From an uncultured Trichococcus sp. (GTDB lineage: Bacteria > Bacillota > Bacilli > Lactobacillales > Aerococcaceae): DNA of 64,000 nucleotides. This document shows positions 45,131-55,936 of the stretch, piece by piece; within the stretch, counting starts at the first letter, position 1, and every line of letters starts with the position of its first letter. The position numbers and the translations under genes were made by a program. The stretch spans positions 1,505,168 to 1,569,167 of the forward strand of contig NZ_OY764015.1 of assembly GCF_963667775.1 (NCBI RefSeq). The letters are read 5' to 3'. The notes under the pieces were generated by a model. That model saw only the letters and a list, made by a program, of their open reading frames with translations. It was not told the origin of the DNA and searched no databases.

Positions 45131-46030
45131 TTATACATAATGGCGTCCGTGGCATTTTCCCACAGCTTGATAGTTCTTGCAGAGAACCCGATAAATCCGA
45201 TCCTTATTGTCCATCCCGCACCACTCGGCCATCCGCGGCGTCGTCACTTTCGCATCCGGAAAAAGCAGCCGGAACTCCTCGATATTGTGCAGAATCGTTT
45301 TCGTCGTCCGCCTCCTTTTTTTGCAAACCGGACAATAGACCGACTTGATCCCATCAAGGCGCACCGCCGAACCGCAATCCAGGCAAAACAACTCTTTCCG
45401 CAGCTTCGCGTAGTCGATTTCCGGCAACTCCTCGGCAAAATGGCGCGGATTGTGCATCCGGACCAACGCATCCGCCAGCCGCTGTTGCTCCGGCCCAATC
45501 GCTCCCTTCACCCGGAAATTCTGAAAATGACGCGGAATCTGCCCGGGAAGCAGGTATTCCTCAATTTTACGATTACTCAGCAAATTGAACTCGGGGTTGA
45601 TGAAAACAACGAAGCCTTCAATCGGCATCTCGATCTTCAGCTCCGCAAGCAGCACCCCCAACCTTGCCATCGTCCGATTCAGCTGAAGCGACGGATTTTC
45701 CATCGTGGCACCACTTGGCTTCCGGAATGTCAGCGGCCCCCACAGATGATCCCCTTTGTGGTTTTTCGTTTCGTACACCAAAAGTTTATCGGGACAAATC
45801 ACCAGCGTATCGATCTGAATCGAAACGCGATTGTGCCGCAACTGCAGATCATTCAGCACCAAACAGCGCGAATCCAACGCATCCGTGTGCACATCCAGCC
45901 CGCATTCGCCCCCGAATCCCCCATCCATATGCAACAAATAATACTGATCCCCCGGCCCCAATCTCATCCGTTTGGCCAACGCTTCATAAATGCAGAGCAT
46001 CCGCGGCTTTTCGCGTTCCTTGTATGCCAT
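45131..46030 (-). CDS. NERD-domain protein with a C-terminal zinc ribbon
   Basis: This is a 299-residue protein starting MAYKEREKPRMLCIY; the ATG at 46030 follows GGAGGAAAG. The NERD (nuclease-related) core spans about residues 60-180 with VSIQIDTLVICPDKLLVYETKNHKGDHLWGP, carrying the D...E-x-K nuclease-like motif. A zinc ribbon with CLDCGS...CPVCKK follows at about residues 215-240, then a helical tail. Function in vivo is unknown; a DNA-processing role is inferred. The gene is flanked on both sides by repeat arrays containing an identical 271-base stretch in direct orientation. Confidence 0.75.
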   Translation of the reverse strand: MAYKEREKPRMLCIYEALAKRMRLGPGDQYYLLHMDGGFGGECGLDVHTDALDSRCLVLNDLQLRHNRVSIQIDTLVICPDKLLVYETKNHKGDHLWGPLTFRKPSGATMENPSLQLNRTMARLGVLLAELKIEMPIEGFVVFINPEFNLLSNRKIEEYLLPGQIPRHFQNFRVKGAIGPEQQRLADALVRMHNPRHFAEELPEIDYAKLRKELFCLDCGSAVRLDGIKSVYCPVCKKRRRTTKTILHNIEEFRLLFPDAKVTTPRMAEWCGMDNKDRIYRVLCKNYQAVGKCHGRHYV

Positions 46031-46104
46031 TGTCTTTCCTCCTTCTGAATTCAACTGTCAACTGTAGTATCTGCATTCCATCGTAGTTGGCTTTTTTCAT
46101 TCCT

Positions 46105-47195
46105 CCAGCGACTTCCGACGACGGATCCATTCGCCGAAGATGAGGTGCCGGTGATCCAGTGTTCTCCGATTACCGAGGACTGGCCGGAGCTGAGCGCAGA
46201 TTCACACCCTGTCCTCCGGCGAACAAGGGCTCGTCGGAGGTGAAAGATTCGCGCTCGCACTAGCTCCGGCGAAGCAGACCCTAACGGGAGCTGGTGCTTT
46301 CCTCCGGTGAGCGAATGTTGGCCGGAGCTGGGCAAGGATTCACCCTCTGTTCTCCGTCGAACGAATCCTAATCGGAGGACAGGATCTCCACCTCGAACCA
46401 GCTCCGGCGAAGCAGACCCTAACAGGTGCTGGTGCTTTCCTCCGGTGAGCGCCCTTCTCGACGGAGTTGGGCTCTTCGGTATTCGTCTTCCTCCTGCAAG
46501 CGAATGTTGGCCGGAGCTAAGCGCGGATTCGCAGTCTGTCCTCCGGCGAACGAAGGCTCGTCGGAGGTGAAAGATTCGCGCTCGCCCCAGCTCCGGCGAA
46601 GCAAACCCTAACAGGTGCTGGTGCTTTCCTCCGGTGAGTGCCTTTCTCAACGGAGTTGGGCTCTTCGGTATTCATCTTCCTCCTGCGAGAGAATGTTGGC
46701 CGGAGCTAAGCGCGGATTCGCAGTCTGTCCTCCGGCGAACGAAGGCTCGTCGGAGGTGAAAGATTCGCGCTCGCCCCAGCTCCGGCGAAGCAAACCCTAA
46801 CAGGTGCTGGTGCTTTCCTCCGGTGAGTGCCTTTCTCAACGGAGTTGGGCTCTTCGGTATTCATCTTCCTCCTGCGAGAGAATGTTAGCCGGAGCTAAGC
46901 GCGGATTCGCATACTGTCCTCCGGCGAACAACGGCTCCCCGAAGGTACGAATTTCTCCCGAGCACCAGCTCCGGCGAAGCAGACCCTAACAGGTGCTGGT
47001 GCCTTCCTCCGGTGAACGCTCTTTTCAACGGAGGTGCGGTTCCAACAATCTACTGTCCTCCGATTACCGAATGCTAGCCGTAGCTAAGCACGCAATCGCA
47101 CCCTGTCCTCCGTCGAACGACCCCTAACAGGAGGTACGGACACCTTCCCCGCACCAGCTCCGGCATAGGCCGCGCTCATCGGAGCTGCGCGGCCG
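46105..47195. repeat. Hairpin repeat array, 189-bp period
   Basis: GCTGGTGC markers lie at 46290, 46428, 46617, 46806 and 46995 (138, then 189 three times). The first 271 bases from 46183 match 43866-44136 exactly. It lies between the start of the NERD gene and the promoter of the flavodoxin gene. Confidence 0.95.
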
Positions 47196-47248
47196 CAGAA
47201 CACCCTGTCGCAATTCTGCGATTATTAGATGCCAAGCGCGCGGAACTT

Positions 47249-47257
47249 TGGTATACT
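47249..47257 (+). promoter_or_regulatory. Extended -10 promoter of the flavodoxin gene
   Basis: TGGTATACT, an extended -10 element, lies about 42 bases upstream of the flavodoxin start, directly after the repeat array. No clear -35. Confidence 0.5.
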
Positions 47258-47298
47258 TTGCTTAAGAAAGCAATCGTGAAAAGAAAGAAGGAAATACT

Positions 47299-47748
47299 AT
47301 GTCATCAGCATTGATCGTATACGCAAGTTTGACAGGAAATACCGAAGAAATCGCCGATATCGTCGCAGACCAATTGGAAGCGTTGGGCGTGGATGTGGAA
47401 GTTAAGGAATGTACGCAAGTCGCACCGGAGGACTTTTTGGAATATGACATGAACATCATCGCGACCTACACATACGGAACGGACGGCGACCTGCCCGACG
47501 AATTCATGGACTTCTACGAAGAGATGGAAGACGTCGATTTCACAGGCAAAATCGCGGGTGTCGTCGGCTCCGGCGACACGTTCTATGAATTTTACTGCAA
47601 AGCAGTCGATGATTTCGAAGCGCAATTCAAGAAATTCGGCGCGACAATCGGCGCAGAAAATGTCAAAATCGATTTGAACGCCGAGGAAGAAGACATCGCC
47701 AACCTGCAGAAGTTCTCTGAAGCGATGGTAGCGGCGCTGAACAAATAA
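47299..47748 (+). CDS. Flavodoxin
   Basis: This 149-residue FMN electron carrier has the phosphate-binding loop YASLTGNTEEIA (residues 8-19), the aromatic loop ATYTYGTDGDLPDEF, and GVVGSGDTFYEFYCKAVDDF. It is strongly acidic, as usual for short-chain flavodoxins, and may serve pyruvate formate-lyase activation or other low-potential steps. The gene is monocistronic, with its own promoter and terminator. Confidence 0.92.
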   Translation: MSSALIVYASLTGNTEEIADIVADQLEALGVDVEVKECTQVAPEDFLEYDMNIIATYTYGTDGDLPDEFMDFYEEMEDVDFTGKIAGVVGSGDTFYEFYCKAVDDFEAQFKKFGATIGAENVKIDLNAEEEDIANLQKFSEAMVAALNK

Positions 47749-47780
47749 GCAACACCCTTCATTACCGCAATAACAAAAGC

Positions 47781-47823
47781 AAGAGTCGGCATTCGGGAAT
47801 CCCTGGGTTGGCTCTTCTTTTTT
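47781..47823 (+). terminator. Terminator of the flavodoxin gene
   Basis: AAGAG...CTCTT with an imperfect inner stem around CGGG-aat-CCC, followed by TCTTTTTT. Confidence 0.75.
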
Positions 47824-47905
47824 CAAAACCAGAAAAACGTTTCCATTATACGCGGAAACCACAGAAACAAACGCATTTACTTAATATCGAGGGAGGAGGA
47901 TCTAC

Positions 47906-48805
47906 ATGGACGTGGGGATGGAATATGAAATATTGATGCTCCAGTTAGGGTCTTTGGCGCGCAAGCTTTTCAACGCCGAGGAGAATCTTTCGAAATACCA
48001 AGAAGCGCTTGAAAAAGCCATCGCGAACTTGGAAAAGGAAAACCGCGACCTCGAACGTCTGCGCAATGACAGTTTTTCGAACACCTTGCTGAAACTATTC
48101 GGCAATTTCGACCGCCGCTATGACAAGGAATACCGGGAAATCATCAGCGCCAAAGTCGAATTTGACAAGGCCTACGCGATGAAGATTGCCGCCGCGCGCA
48201 GAGTCAAGGAAGTCGAAGCGGACATCGAGGAGAAAAAACTGCGGCTGCGCAACATCAAGGAAGACGTCCTGCGCAAACATCCGGACATGAACCAAGTCGT
48301 CAGCGAACGCCAGCAACAGATTCTGGCGCTGCAGCACGAATGGCGCGAAACCAACGAAGCCGAACAGGCCGGCCTGGCCGTGCTCGAATCCCTCTCGGAC
48401 ATCATCACCGGCCTCGACGCCGCCGATGCGATTTCGACCTGGGACCTGTTCACCGACAACAGTCTGATCCTCGATTTTCTGAAATATGATAAACTCGACG
48501 CCGCTGAAGCCTCGCTGCTGCATCTCGAACAGACCGTCTACACGTTTGCCCGTGAGCTGCGCGACCTGGATTTCGTCTTCCAAAGCGACCTCGAAACCAT
48601 CTCCTCCACCCAGCGCGCCCTGGACATCTTCTTCGACAACCTCTTCTCCGATTGGGGAACGAAAGTTATCATTGAGAAGAATATCGAGAACCTGAAGAAG
48701 CTGCAGGACAGCACCGAAGATGTCATGGAAAGCTTAGCAGCAAAAAAACGCGAGCTGGAAACGACACTGGAAGTGTTGGCGATTGAGGATGATACAGCTG
48801 TTTGA
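47906..48805 (+). CDS. Coiled-coil protein of unknown function
   Basis: This is a 299-residue cytoplasmic protein, almost entirely helical, with long heptad-like stretches at about residues 15-60, 85-150 and 195-290. It is rich in Glu, Lys, Arg and Leu. No catalytic motif, membrane segment or signal peptide is present, and I do not recognise a family. The ATG at 47906 follows GGGAGGAGGA at a normal distance. It has its own terminator and lies 157 bases after the flavodoxin gene. A structural or scaffold role is a guess. Confidence 0.75.
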   Translation: MDVGMEYEILMLQLGSLARKLFNAEENLSKYQEALEKAIANLEKENRDLERLRNDSFSNTLLKLFGNFDRRYDKEYREIISAKVEFDKAYAMKIAAARRVKEVEADIEEKKLRLRNIKEDVLRKHPDMNQVVSERQQQILALQHEWRETNEAEQAGLAVLESLSDIITGLDAADAISTWDLFTDNSLILDFLKYDKLDAAEASLLHLEQTVYTFARELRDLDFVFQSDLETISSTQRALDIFFDNLFSDWGTKVIIEKNIENLKKLQDSTEDVMESLAAKKRELETTLEVLAIEDDTAV

Positions 48806-48814
48806 TAAATGTTA

Positions 48815-48852
48815 AGAACCGAGTGGTCTGAGGACCCTCGGTTCCTTTTTTT
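48815..48852 (+). terminator. Terminator of the coiled-coil protein gene
   Basis: GAACCGAG (48817-48824) pairs with CTCGGTTC (48836-48843) and is followed by seven T residues. Confidence 0.85.
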
Positions 48853-48856
48853 GGTT

Positions 48857-49500
48857 TGGTGCTTTCCTCCGGTGAGCGCCCCTCTCGCCGGAGTTGCGGT
48901 TCCGGTAATAGTCTCTTCTACTGCGAAAGAATGCTAGCCGGAGCTAGGGGTGTGGGTGGCACATTCTTCTCCGGGGAGCGCGGCCTTGTCGGAGCTGACG
49001 GTCGCTTACGGGCACCTGCTCCGGCGAAGACAACCCTTATCGGAGCTGGTGCCTTCCTCCGGCGAACGCGCCTCTCGCCGGAGTTGCGGTTGTCGGTAAT
49101 AGTCTCTTCTACTGCGAGAGAATGTTTGCCGGAGCTGTGGGCTGGCCGGCACGCTCTTCTCCGGGGAGCGCACCCTTGTCGGAGCTGACGGACGCTTACG
49201 GGCACCTGCTCCGGCGAAGACAACACTTATCGGAGGTGGTGCCTTCCTCCGGGGAATGGGCCTCTCGCCGGAGTTGGGGTTCCGGTAATAGTCTCTTCTA
49301 CTGCGGGAGACTGTTGGCCGGAGTTGGGTTGCCGGTAATAGTCTCTTCTACTGCGAAAGAATGCTGGCCGGAGCTGGCAGATCGGAGGCACGCTCTTCTT
49401 CGGGGAGCGCACCCTTGTCGGAGCTGACGGACCCCTTATGAACGCTAGCTCCGGCGAAAACAACCCTTATCGGAGTTGGCGGCCTGGTCGGAGAAACCGA
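48857..49500. repeat. Hairpin repeat array, 190-bp period
   Basis: GGTGCYTTCCTCCGG recurs at 48858, 49048 and 49238 (190-base steps), and a partial unit follows with an internal module duplication near 49320. It lies between convergent genes: the coiled-coil gene terminator and the EIIC stop. Confidence 0.9.
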
Positions 49501-49574
49501 AAAAATCCGGCAACCGGAGCGCAGAAGAGGCGCTGGTTGTCGGATGTTCGGGCGGGCATTGTTACGCGTGCGCC

Positions 49575-50924
49575 CTATTCATCATTTCCGATTGTTGCGT
49601 TGTATTTTTTCTTGCTTTGATACAGTGTGTAAAAGATGCCCAGCCAGGCGATCAGCAAAATCATGTCGATGAGGTTGCCGGAAAAGGCCGTCGAGAAGAG
49701 GTAGCGGATATCGGGGCCGGCGATGGTGCTCCAGGACAGGAGTTTGCCTTCCGCGACGGTGGCTGCGCCGGTTTCGTTGGCCAATCGGGTGATGTACGGC
49801 GCGAAGAAAGTGGCTGCGTACAGGAACAAGGGGGCGGAAAAGACGCCGTGGAAGATCATTCTGGCGAGGTTGGCATCGGTCAGCAGCAAGGCACCGATCA
49901 CAAAGGACAGGTTGATGATGCCCGCAAACGGGAGGACGTTGTTGCCGGGAAGCACGATGGCGGTGAGGAGGAAGGCCGGGATCGTGATGATGACGGCCAC
50001 CCAGAGTTCGTTGCGCCCCGCCAAAACGGGCCAATCCAGTCCGATGTAGACTTCCCTTCCGGAGAATTTCTTTTTCATGAAGGCCGAAATGGCTTCCGAA
50101 ATCGGGGACAAGGCTTGTGAGAACAGCTTCGAAACCATCGGAAAGAGCGTCAGTGCTGTCGCCGCCTGGATCGCGAGTTGGAGAGCGCCCGCGAAACCGT
50201 AGCCGGCAGCCCATCCCAAAAGGAAGCCGATGATGGCACCCATGACTGAGTTTTCACCCAATATGCCGATTTTGACTTTCAGGATGTTTGCGTCGAGTGG
50301 TTTGTTGAAGAATGGGATTTTTTTGAGCAGTTCGTCGATCGGAAAGAGGATGGTGGCGATCAGTGTCACGAAATGTGGGACGGTGACGCCGGGGATTCCG
50401 GTCAGTTTTTCGACTTCGGGTCCCCACATGTCGCCTGCTTTCAGTTCGAGGATGATCTGGATCGCGGCGGCCAGAAAGCCCCAGCGGACGTTGCCGGTGA
50501 TGTAGGAGACCATTACGGCTGTGAAGATTTTGTTCCAAACATTCCACATGTCGACGTTCAGTGTTTTGGTTTTGTTGAAGAACAGCATTATGATATTTAT
50601 GCCGATTGTTACCGGGAACATCAGGAATGCGTAAGGCCAGGCCCAGGAGATGGAGGCCATCCCCGGCCAGCCGCCGTCGATCGCGGTCAGGCTTATTCCG
50701 GTGTTTTCTGCGAGTTTCTGGGCGGCGTCCCCCATCGATGCCATCATGTAATTGATGAGGATCGACATGCCTGTGAAAGCGATCCCCAGTGTCAATGCAG
50801 AATGGAAAGCTTGCGAAAATTTCATTTTCATGCTCAATCCGATGAGCAGCATCAGGAGCGGTACGAAGACTGCCGCGCCGAGATCGTTCAGAACGAAACT
50901 GATGGCTGATTGAAGTGTGTCCAT
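49575..50924 (-). CDS. PTS galactitol-type EIIC permease (GatC family), orphan
   Basis: This is a 449-residue membrane protein with about ten to twelve hydrophobic segments. The start at 50924 (MDTLQSAISFVLNDLG) is set by AAAGGAGG; a longer frame to 51347 runs through the repeat array and is not real. FTGMSILINYMM, GGWPGMASISWAWPYAF and SFVIGALLLTDANLARMIFHGVF are typical of the GatC family. It would transport and phosphorylate a polyol or sugar with EIIA and EIIB partners, but none is adjacent. Confidence 0.82.
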   Translation of the reverse strand: MDTLQSAISFVLNDLGAAVFVPLLMLLIGLSMKMKFSQAFHSALTLGIAFTGMSILINYMMASMGDAAQKLAENTGISLTAIDGGWPGMASISWAWPYAFLMFPVTIGINIIMLFFNKTKTLNVDMWNVWNKIFTAVMVSYITGNVRWGFLAAAIQIILELKAGDMWGPEVEKLTGIPGVTVPHFVTLIATILFPIDELLKKIPFFNKPLDANILKVKIGILGENSVMGAIIGFLLGWAAGYGFAGALQLAIQAATALTLFPMVSKLFSQALSPISEAISAFMKKKFSGREVYIGLDWPVLAGRNELWVAVIITIPAFLLTAIVLPGNNVLPFAGIINLSFVIGALLLTDANLARMIFHGVFSAPLFLYAATFFAPYITRLANETGAATVAEGKLLSWSTIAGPDIRYLFSTAFSGNLIDMILLIAWLGIFYTLYQSKKKYNATIGNDE

Positions 50925-51118
50925 TTTTTTCCTCCTTTGTTTGCGGGCTGAGAGTATTTTCTGCTTGTGGCGTTTGTTTTGGTGGTGCCTGTTTGGGTGA
51001 TGTCTATTTTGGTGCTGTCTGTGTTGGTGGTGCCTGTGTCTGTATTGTATCAGAGGCATTGTGCACAATCTTTCCACGTTTTGGACAAATTTATTGAAGA
51101 AATTGTGGGAAAAGCCCA
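50925..51118 (-). promoter_or_regulatory. CA-rich leader and palindrome upstream of the EIIC gene
   Basis: The minus strand from about 51045 to 50950 has a repeated CACCA/ACAGRCA pattern and few possible stems. Upstream of it, ATTGTGCACAAT (51058-51069) is a perfect 12-bp palindrome next to a possible -10 TACAAT at about 51050. The palindrome is a candidate operator. Confidence 0.4.
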
Positions 51119-51129
51119 CGCCGGCTACT

Positions 51130-52705
51130 CCGGGGGGGACGAGTTTCGTCGGAGGTGGGTTTCGTCGGAGGTGGGGCTTTCCTTCGGCGAACGGGCCTCT
51201 CGCCGGAGTTGGGATTCCGGTAATTGGATTTCCTCCTGCGGGAGATTGTTGGCCGGAGCTGAGGGCGGATGCGGAGACTGTCCTCCGACGAAAGAAGGCT
51301 CGTCGGAGGTGGCAATATCGTTTGCTCGCCTGCTCCGGCAAGGACAACCTTCATAGGAGCTAGTGCCTTCCTCCGGTGAGCGCCCTTCTCACCGGAGTTG
51401 AGGTTCCGGTAATCTGCTGTCCTACTGCGAGCGAATGCTGGCCGGAGCTGGGCGCGGATGCGGAGGCTGTCCTCCGACGAACGAGGGCTCGTCGGAGGTG
51501 GCAATATCGTTCGCTCGCCTGCTCCGGCGAAGGCAAACCTTATCGGAGGTGGTGCTTTCCTCCGGCGAACGGGCTTCTCGCCGGAGTTGCGGTTGCCGGT
51601 AATCTGCTGTCCTCCTGCGGGAGAATGCTGGACGGAGCTGGGGCGGGATGCGGAGGCTGTCCTCCGACGAACGAGGGCTCGGCGGAGGTGGCAATATCGT
51701 TCGCTCGCCTGCTCCGGCGAAGGCAAACCTTATCGGAGGTGGTGCCTTCCTCCGGGGAACGCCTTTCTCGCCGGAGTTGGGGTTCCGGTAATCTGCTGTC
51801 CTCCTGTGGGAGAATGTTGGCCGGAGCTGGGGGCGGATGCGGAGGCTGTCCTCCGACGAACGAGAGCTCGTCGGAGGTGGCAATATCGTTTGCTCGCCTG
51901 CTCCGGCAAGGACAACCTTCATAGGAGCTAGTGCCTTCCTCCGGTGAGCGCCCTTCTCACCGGAGTTGGGCTTCCGGTAATCTGCTTTCCTCCTGCGAGA
52001 GAATGTTGGCCGGAGCTGAGTGCGGATGCGGAGGCTGTCCTCCGACGAACGAGGGCTCGTCGGAGCTGGCAATATCGTTCGCTCGCCTGCTCCGGCGAAG
52101 ACAAACCTTATCGGAGGTGGTGCCTTCCTCCGGGGAACGGGTCTCTCGCCGGAGTTGAGGTTCCGGTAATCTGCTGTCCTCCTGCGGGAGAATGTTTGCC
52201 GGAGGTGGGCGCGGATGCAGAGGCTGTCCTCCGACGAACGAGGGCTCGGCGGAGTTGGCAACATCGGCCGTTCGCCTGCTCCGGCGAGGACACCCCTTAC
52301 GGGAGGTGGTGCTTTCGTCCGGCGAACGGGATCCTCGCCGGAGTTGAGGTTCCGGTAATCTGCTGTCCTCCTGTGGGAGAATGTTGGCCGGAGCTGGGCG
52401 CGGATGCGGAGGCTGTCCTCCGACGAACGAGGGCTCGGCGGAGGTGGCAATATCGTTCGCTCGCCTGCTCCGGCGAAGGCAAACCTTATCGGAGGTGGTG
52501 CCTTCCTCCGGGGAACGCCTTTCTCGCCGGAGTTGGGGTTCCGGTAATCTGCTGTCCTCCTGCGGGAGAATGTTGGCCGGAGCTGGGGGCGGATGCGGAG
52601 GCTGTCCTCCGACGAACGAGAGCTCGTCGGAGGTGACAATATCGTACACTCGCCTGCTCCGGCGAAGACAACCTTCATAGGAACTGGTGCCAGCTCCGGC
52701 GAAAC
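51130..52705. repeat. Hairpin repeat array, 189/190-bp period, about eight units
   Basis: TTCCTCCGG markers lie at 51368, 51557, 51747, 51936, 52125, 52314 and 52503 (steps 189, 190, 189, 189, 189, 189). Each unit holds CTCCGGYGA...TCRCCGGAG, a second palindrome CCTCCGACGA...TCGTCGGAGG, and two weaker CTCCG/CGGAG pairs. Y and R change together between units, keeping pairing. The array lies between the EIIC promoter and the terminator of the glucosidase gene. Confidence 0.95.
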
Positions 52706-52717
52706 CAGCACAACCCA

Positions 52718-52752
52718 AAGAAAAGCGGCACCCGCAATCGGATGCCGCTTTA
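52718..52752 (-). terminator. Terminator of the EIIC-glucosidase operon
   Basis: AAAGCGGCA (52722-52730) pairs with TGCCGCTTT (52743-52751), five bases after the glucosidase stop; TTTTCTTT follows on the minus strand. Confidence 0.75.
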
Positions 52753-52756
52753 ATCG

Positions 52757-54181
<1,425 letters not shown>

Positions 54182-55555
54182 CTATATCCCCTCTTCAGCC
54201 AGTTTGGCCGCTTGTATTTTTTCCGCTTCTTCTTCCATTTCGGCATTGATGGCCGCTTTCGTGCTGGCCACAACGAACGGCAGATAGATGACCGTGCTGA
54301 CCGCCAAGCAGATGGCACCGATGACGAGCGACATGATGTTGTTCGCGCCGGATCCCAGGAACGGGATCAGGAAGCCCGGCGTTGTCCAAGCGACGCTGTA
54401 GGCGATCGGCGGCATCAGCTGCAGCACGACCACGCTGACGTAGCCGATGATGTTGCAGACGATTGGCGCAAGAATGAACGGAATGATGTAGAGCGGGTTC
54501 ATGACGATCGGCAAGCCGAAAATGATCGGTTCATTGATATTGAACAATCCTGGTGCCAAGGACATTTTCGCGATTGAGTATTGGGTTTTGTTTCTCTTTC
54601 CGACCAGGAAGATGGCGATGATCAGCCCCAGCGTCGCACCGGAACCGCCCATGTTCCCGAAAGCATCATTGATCGAACCCCAGTTGACCGGGTAAGGTGC
54701 TCCCCAGGCCGAACCGTTCTCTGCCACATACGCCAAATTTTCGTTGATCTGTTCGGTGAAGATGACCGAACGCAAGGCGCTCAATGTATTCGGACCGTGG
54801 ATCCCCAGCACCCAAAGGAACTGTTGCACGAATACGAAAGTCAGAATCGTGCCCATCGAGCTGCCCAGAGAAGTCAGCGGCGCTTGGATCGTGTTGTAGA
54901 TGAGCACTTGGATTCCGTCGGCGGTGATCTGCGCGAAGGCGAAATTCATGATGGCAGTCGCAACCAATGTGATGATGATCGGTATCAGCAAGTTGAATGA
55001 TTTCGAAACTGCGGGTGGTACCATTTCCGGCATCGAGATGCGCAATTTTTTGTTTCTCCCTAATCTCGTCAGCAATTCGGCGACGAACAGGCCGACAAAG
55101 ATGGCGACGAACAGGCCTTGTGCCTGGAAGTATGTTGTTGATAAGCCCATACCGCCGTCGATGAATTCTTTCGAGCCTGGGTAGAGGATGAAGTAGGCCG
55201 ACAGCGAGGTGATGCCGCAAAGAACGCCGTCGCCGTCCATTTCGCCCGCCAATTGGTAAGCGACCAGGAATGCGATCAATAAGGACAGGATGTTGGTCGT
55301 TCCGTTGATGACGGAGCTGAGGATGGCTTGGTAATCGGTCAGATTGGGAATGAGTTCTCCTAAATTCAGCAGGCTTGCGATGAAGCCGCTTGGATCCAAT
55401 AATACGTAGTTGATCAATAAGACCATCGAGCCGGCCATCGTCAGTGGGAACGACAAGGTAAAGGCATCGCGGACAGCCGCAACGTGGCGCTGGCCGTTCA
55501 ATTTTGCAGCAAAGGGAACGAAAATGCGTTCCATGATTTCTTGGATTTTATCCAT
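54182..55555 (-). CDS. PTS lactose/cellobiose-type EIIC permease
   Basis: This is a 457-residue membrane protein of the EIIC Lac/Cel family. The start at 55555 (MDKIQEIMERIFVPFAAKLNGQ) follows GGAGGAG by eight bases. LWVLGIHGPNTLSALRS and GLFNINEPIIFGLPIVMNPLYIIPF (NEP motif, substrate-site Glu) are diagnostic. It imports a beta-glucoside with phosphorylation; EIIA and EIIB must be supplied from elsewhere. It is divergent from the RpiR gene at 55937. Confidence 0.9.
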   Translation of the reverse strand: MDKIQEIMERIFVPFAAKLNGQRHVAAVRDAFTLSFPLTMAGSMVLLINYVLLDPSGFIASLLNLGELIPNLTDYQAILSSVINGTTNILSLLIAFLVAYQLAGEMDGDGVLCGITSLSAYFILYPGSKEFIDGGMGLSTTYFQAQGLFVAIFVGLFVAELLTRLGRNKKLRISMPEMVPPAVSKSFNLLIPIIITLVATAIMNFAFAQITADGIQVLIYNTIQAPLTSLGSSMGTILTFVFVQQFLWVLGIHGPNTLSALRSVIFTEQINENLAYVAENGSAWGAPYPVNWGSINDAFGNMGGSGATLGLIIAIFLVGKRNKTQYSIAKMSLAPGLFNINEPIIFGLPIVMNPLYIIPFILAPIVCNIIGYVSVVVLQLMPPIAYSVAWTTPGFLIPFLGSGANNIMSLVIGAICLAVSTVIYLPFVVASTKAAINAEMEEEAEKIQAAKLAEEGI

Positions 55556-55715
55556 CTTATGTACTCCTCCATTTTGTGCAGATAGCTGTGTTACGCGGTG
55601 TTTCGGAAATTCCGGAAGGCGACGGGTGTAAACGCAATCATATTGTTGCATCAGTTTGGAAGTGGCCACTTCGTTTCTGCCTCACTGGAATAAATTTAGC
55701 ATCGGTCTGTGTTGA

Positions 55716-55751
55716 ATACAATGCTTCGGCGGCATTCGGAAAACGGTTTCG
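55716..55751 (-). promoter_or_regulatory. Candidate promoter and cre-like site of the EIIC-glucosidase operon
   Basis: On the minus strand TTGTAT (55721-55716) is followed after 17 bases by TAAATT. Upstream, CGAAACCGTTTTCC (55751-55738) matches the CcpA cre consensus at 12 of 14 positions. Either could be fortuitous. Confidence 0.4.
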
Positions 55752-55773
55752 GCTTTTGTCATTTGTTGCGGAA

Positions 55774-55792
55774 TTGTCACAAGGTGTGACAA
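55774..55792. promoter_or_regulatory. Perfect 19-bp palindrome, candidate operator
   Basis: TTGTCACA-agg-TGTGACAA lies in the intergenic region between the divergent EIIC and RpiR genes. A binding site for the RpiR protein is the simplest reading. Confidence 0.6.
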
Positions 55793-55838
55793 GGTTGATG
55801 GATCGGGCTTTTGAGGTAGCCTTTTTGGGGAAATGGGG

Positions 55839-55868
55839 TTGGTCGGTGGGGGCGTTTTCCGATATAAT
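55839..55868 (+). promoter_or_regulatory. Promoter of the RpiR gene
   Basis: TTGGTC at 55839-55844, an 18-base spacer and a perfect TATAAT at 55863-55868 lie about 70 bases upstream of the GTG start. Confidence 0.6.
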
Positions 55869-55936
55869 GGGAGGAAAGGTCCGGTCGGCTGCTGCCGTAG
55901 GTCCAAGGTATTGCGAGAAAGGAAGGCGCTGCTAAC

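Noticed and set aside
49575-51347. A 590-codon frame for the galactitol-type EIIC starting in the repeat array
   Set aside because: The first about 140 codons translate array and CA-rich leader. The real start with AAAGGAGG and the family-like N-terminus is at 50924.
51422-52711. Long open frames (up to about 430 codons) of Arg/Pro/Ser-rich repeats in the hairpin arrays
   Set aside because: The periods 189 and 180 are divisible by three, so frames stay open by chance in several registers on both strands. There are no ribosome sites, and composition follows the palindromes.
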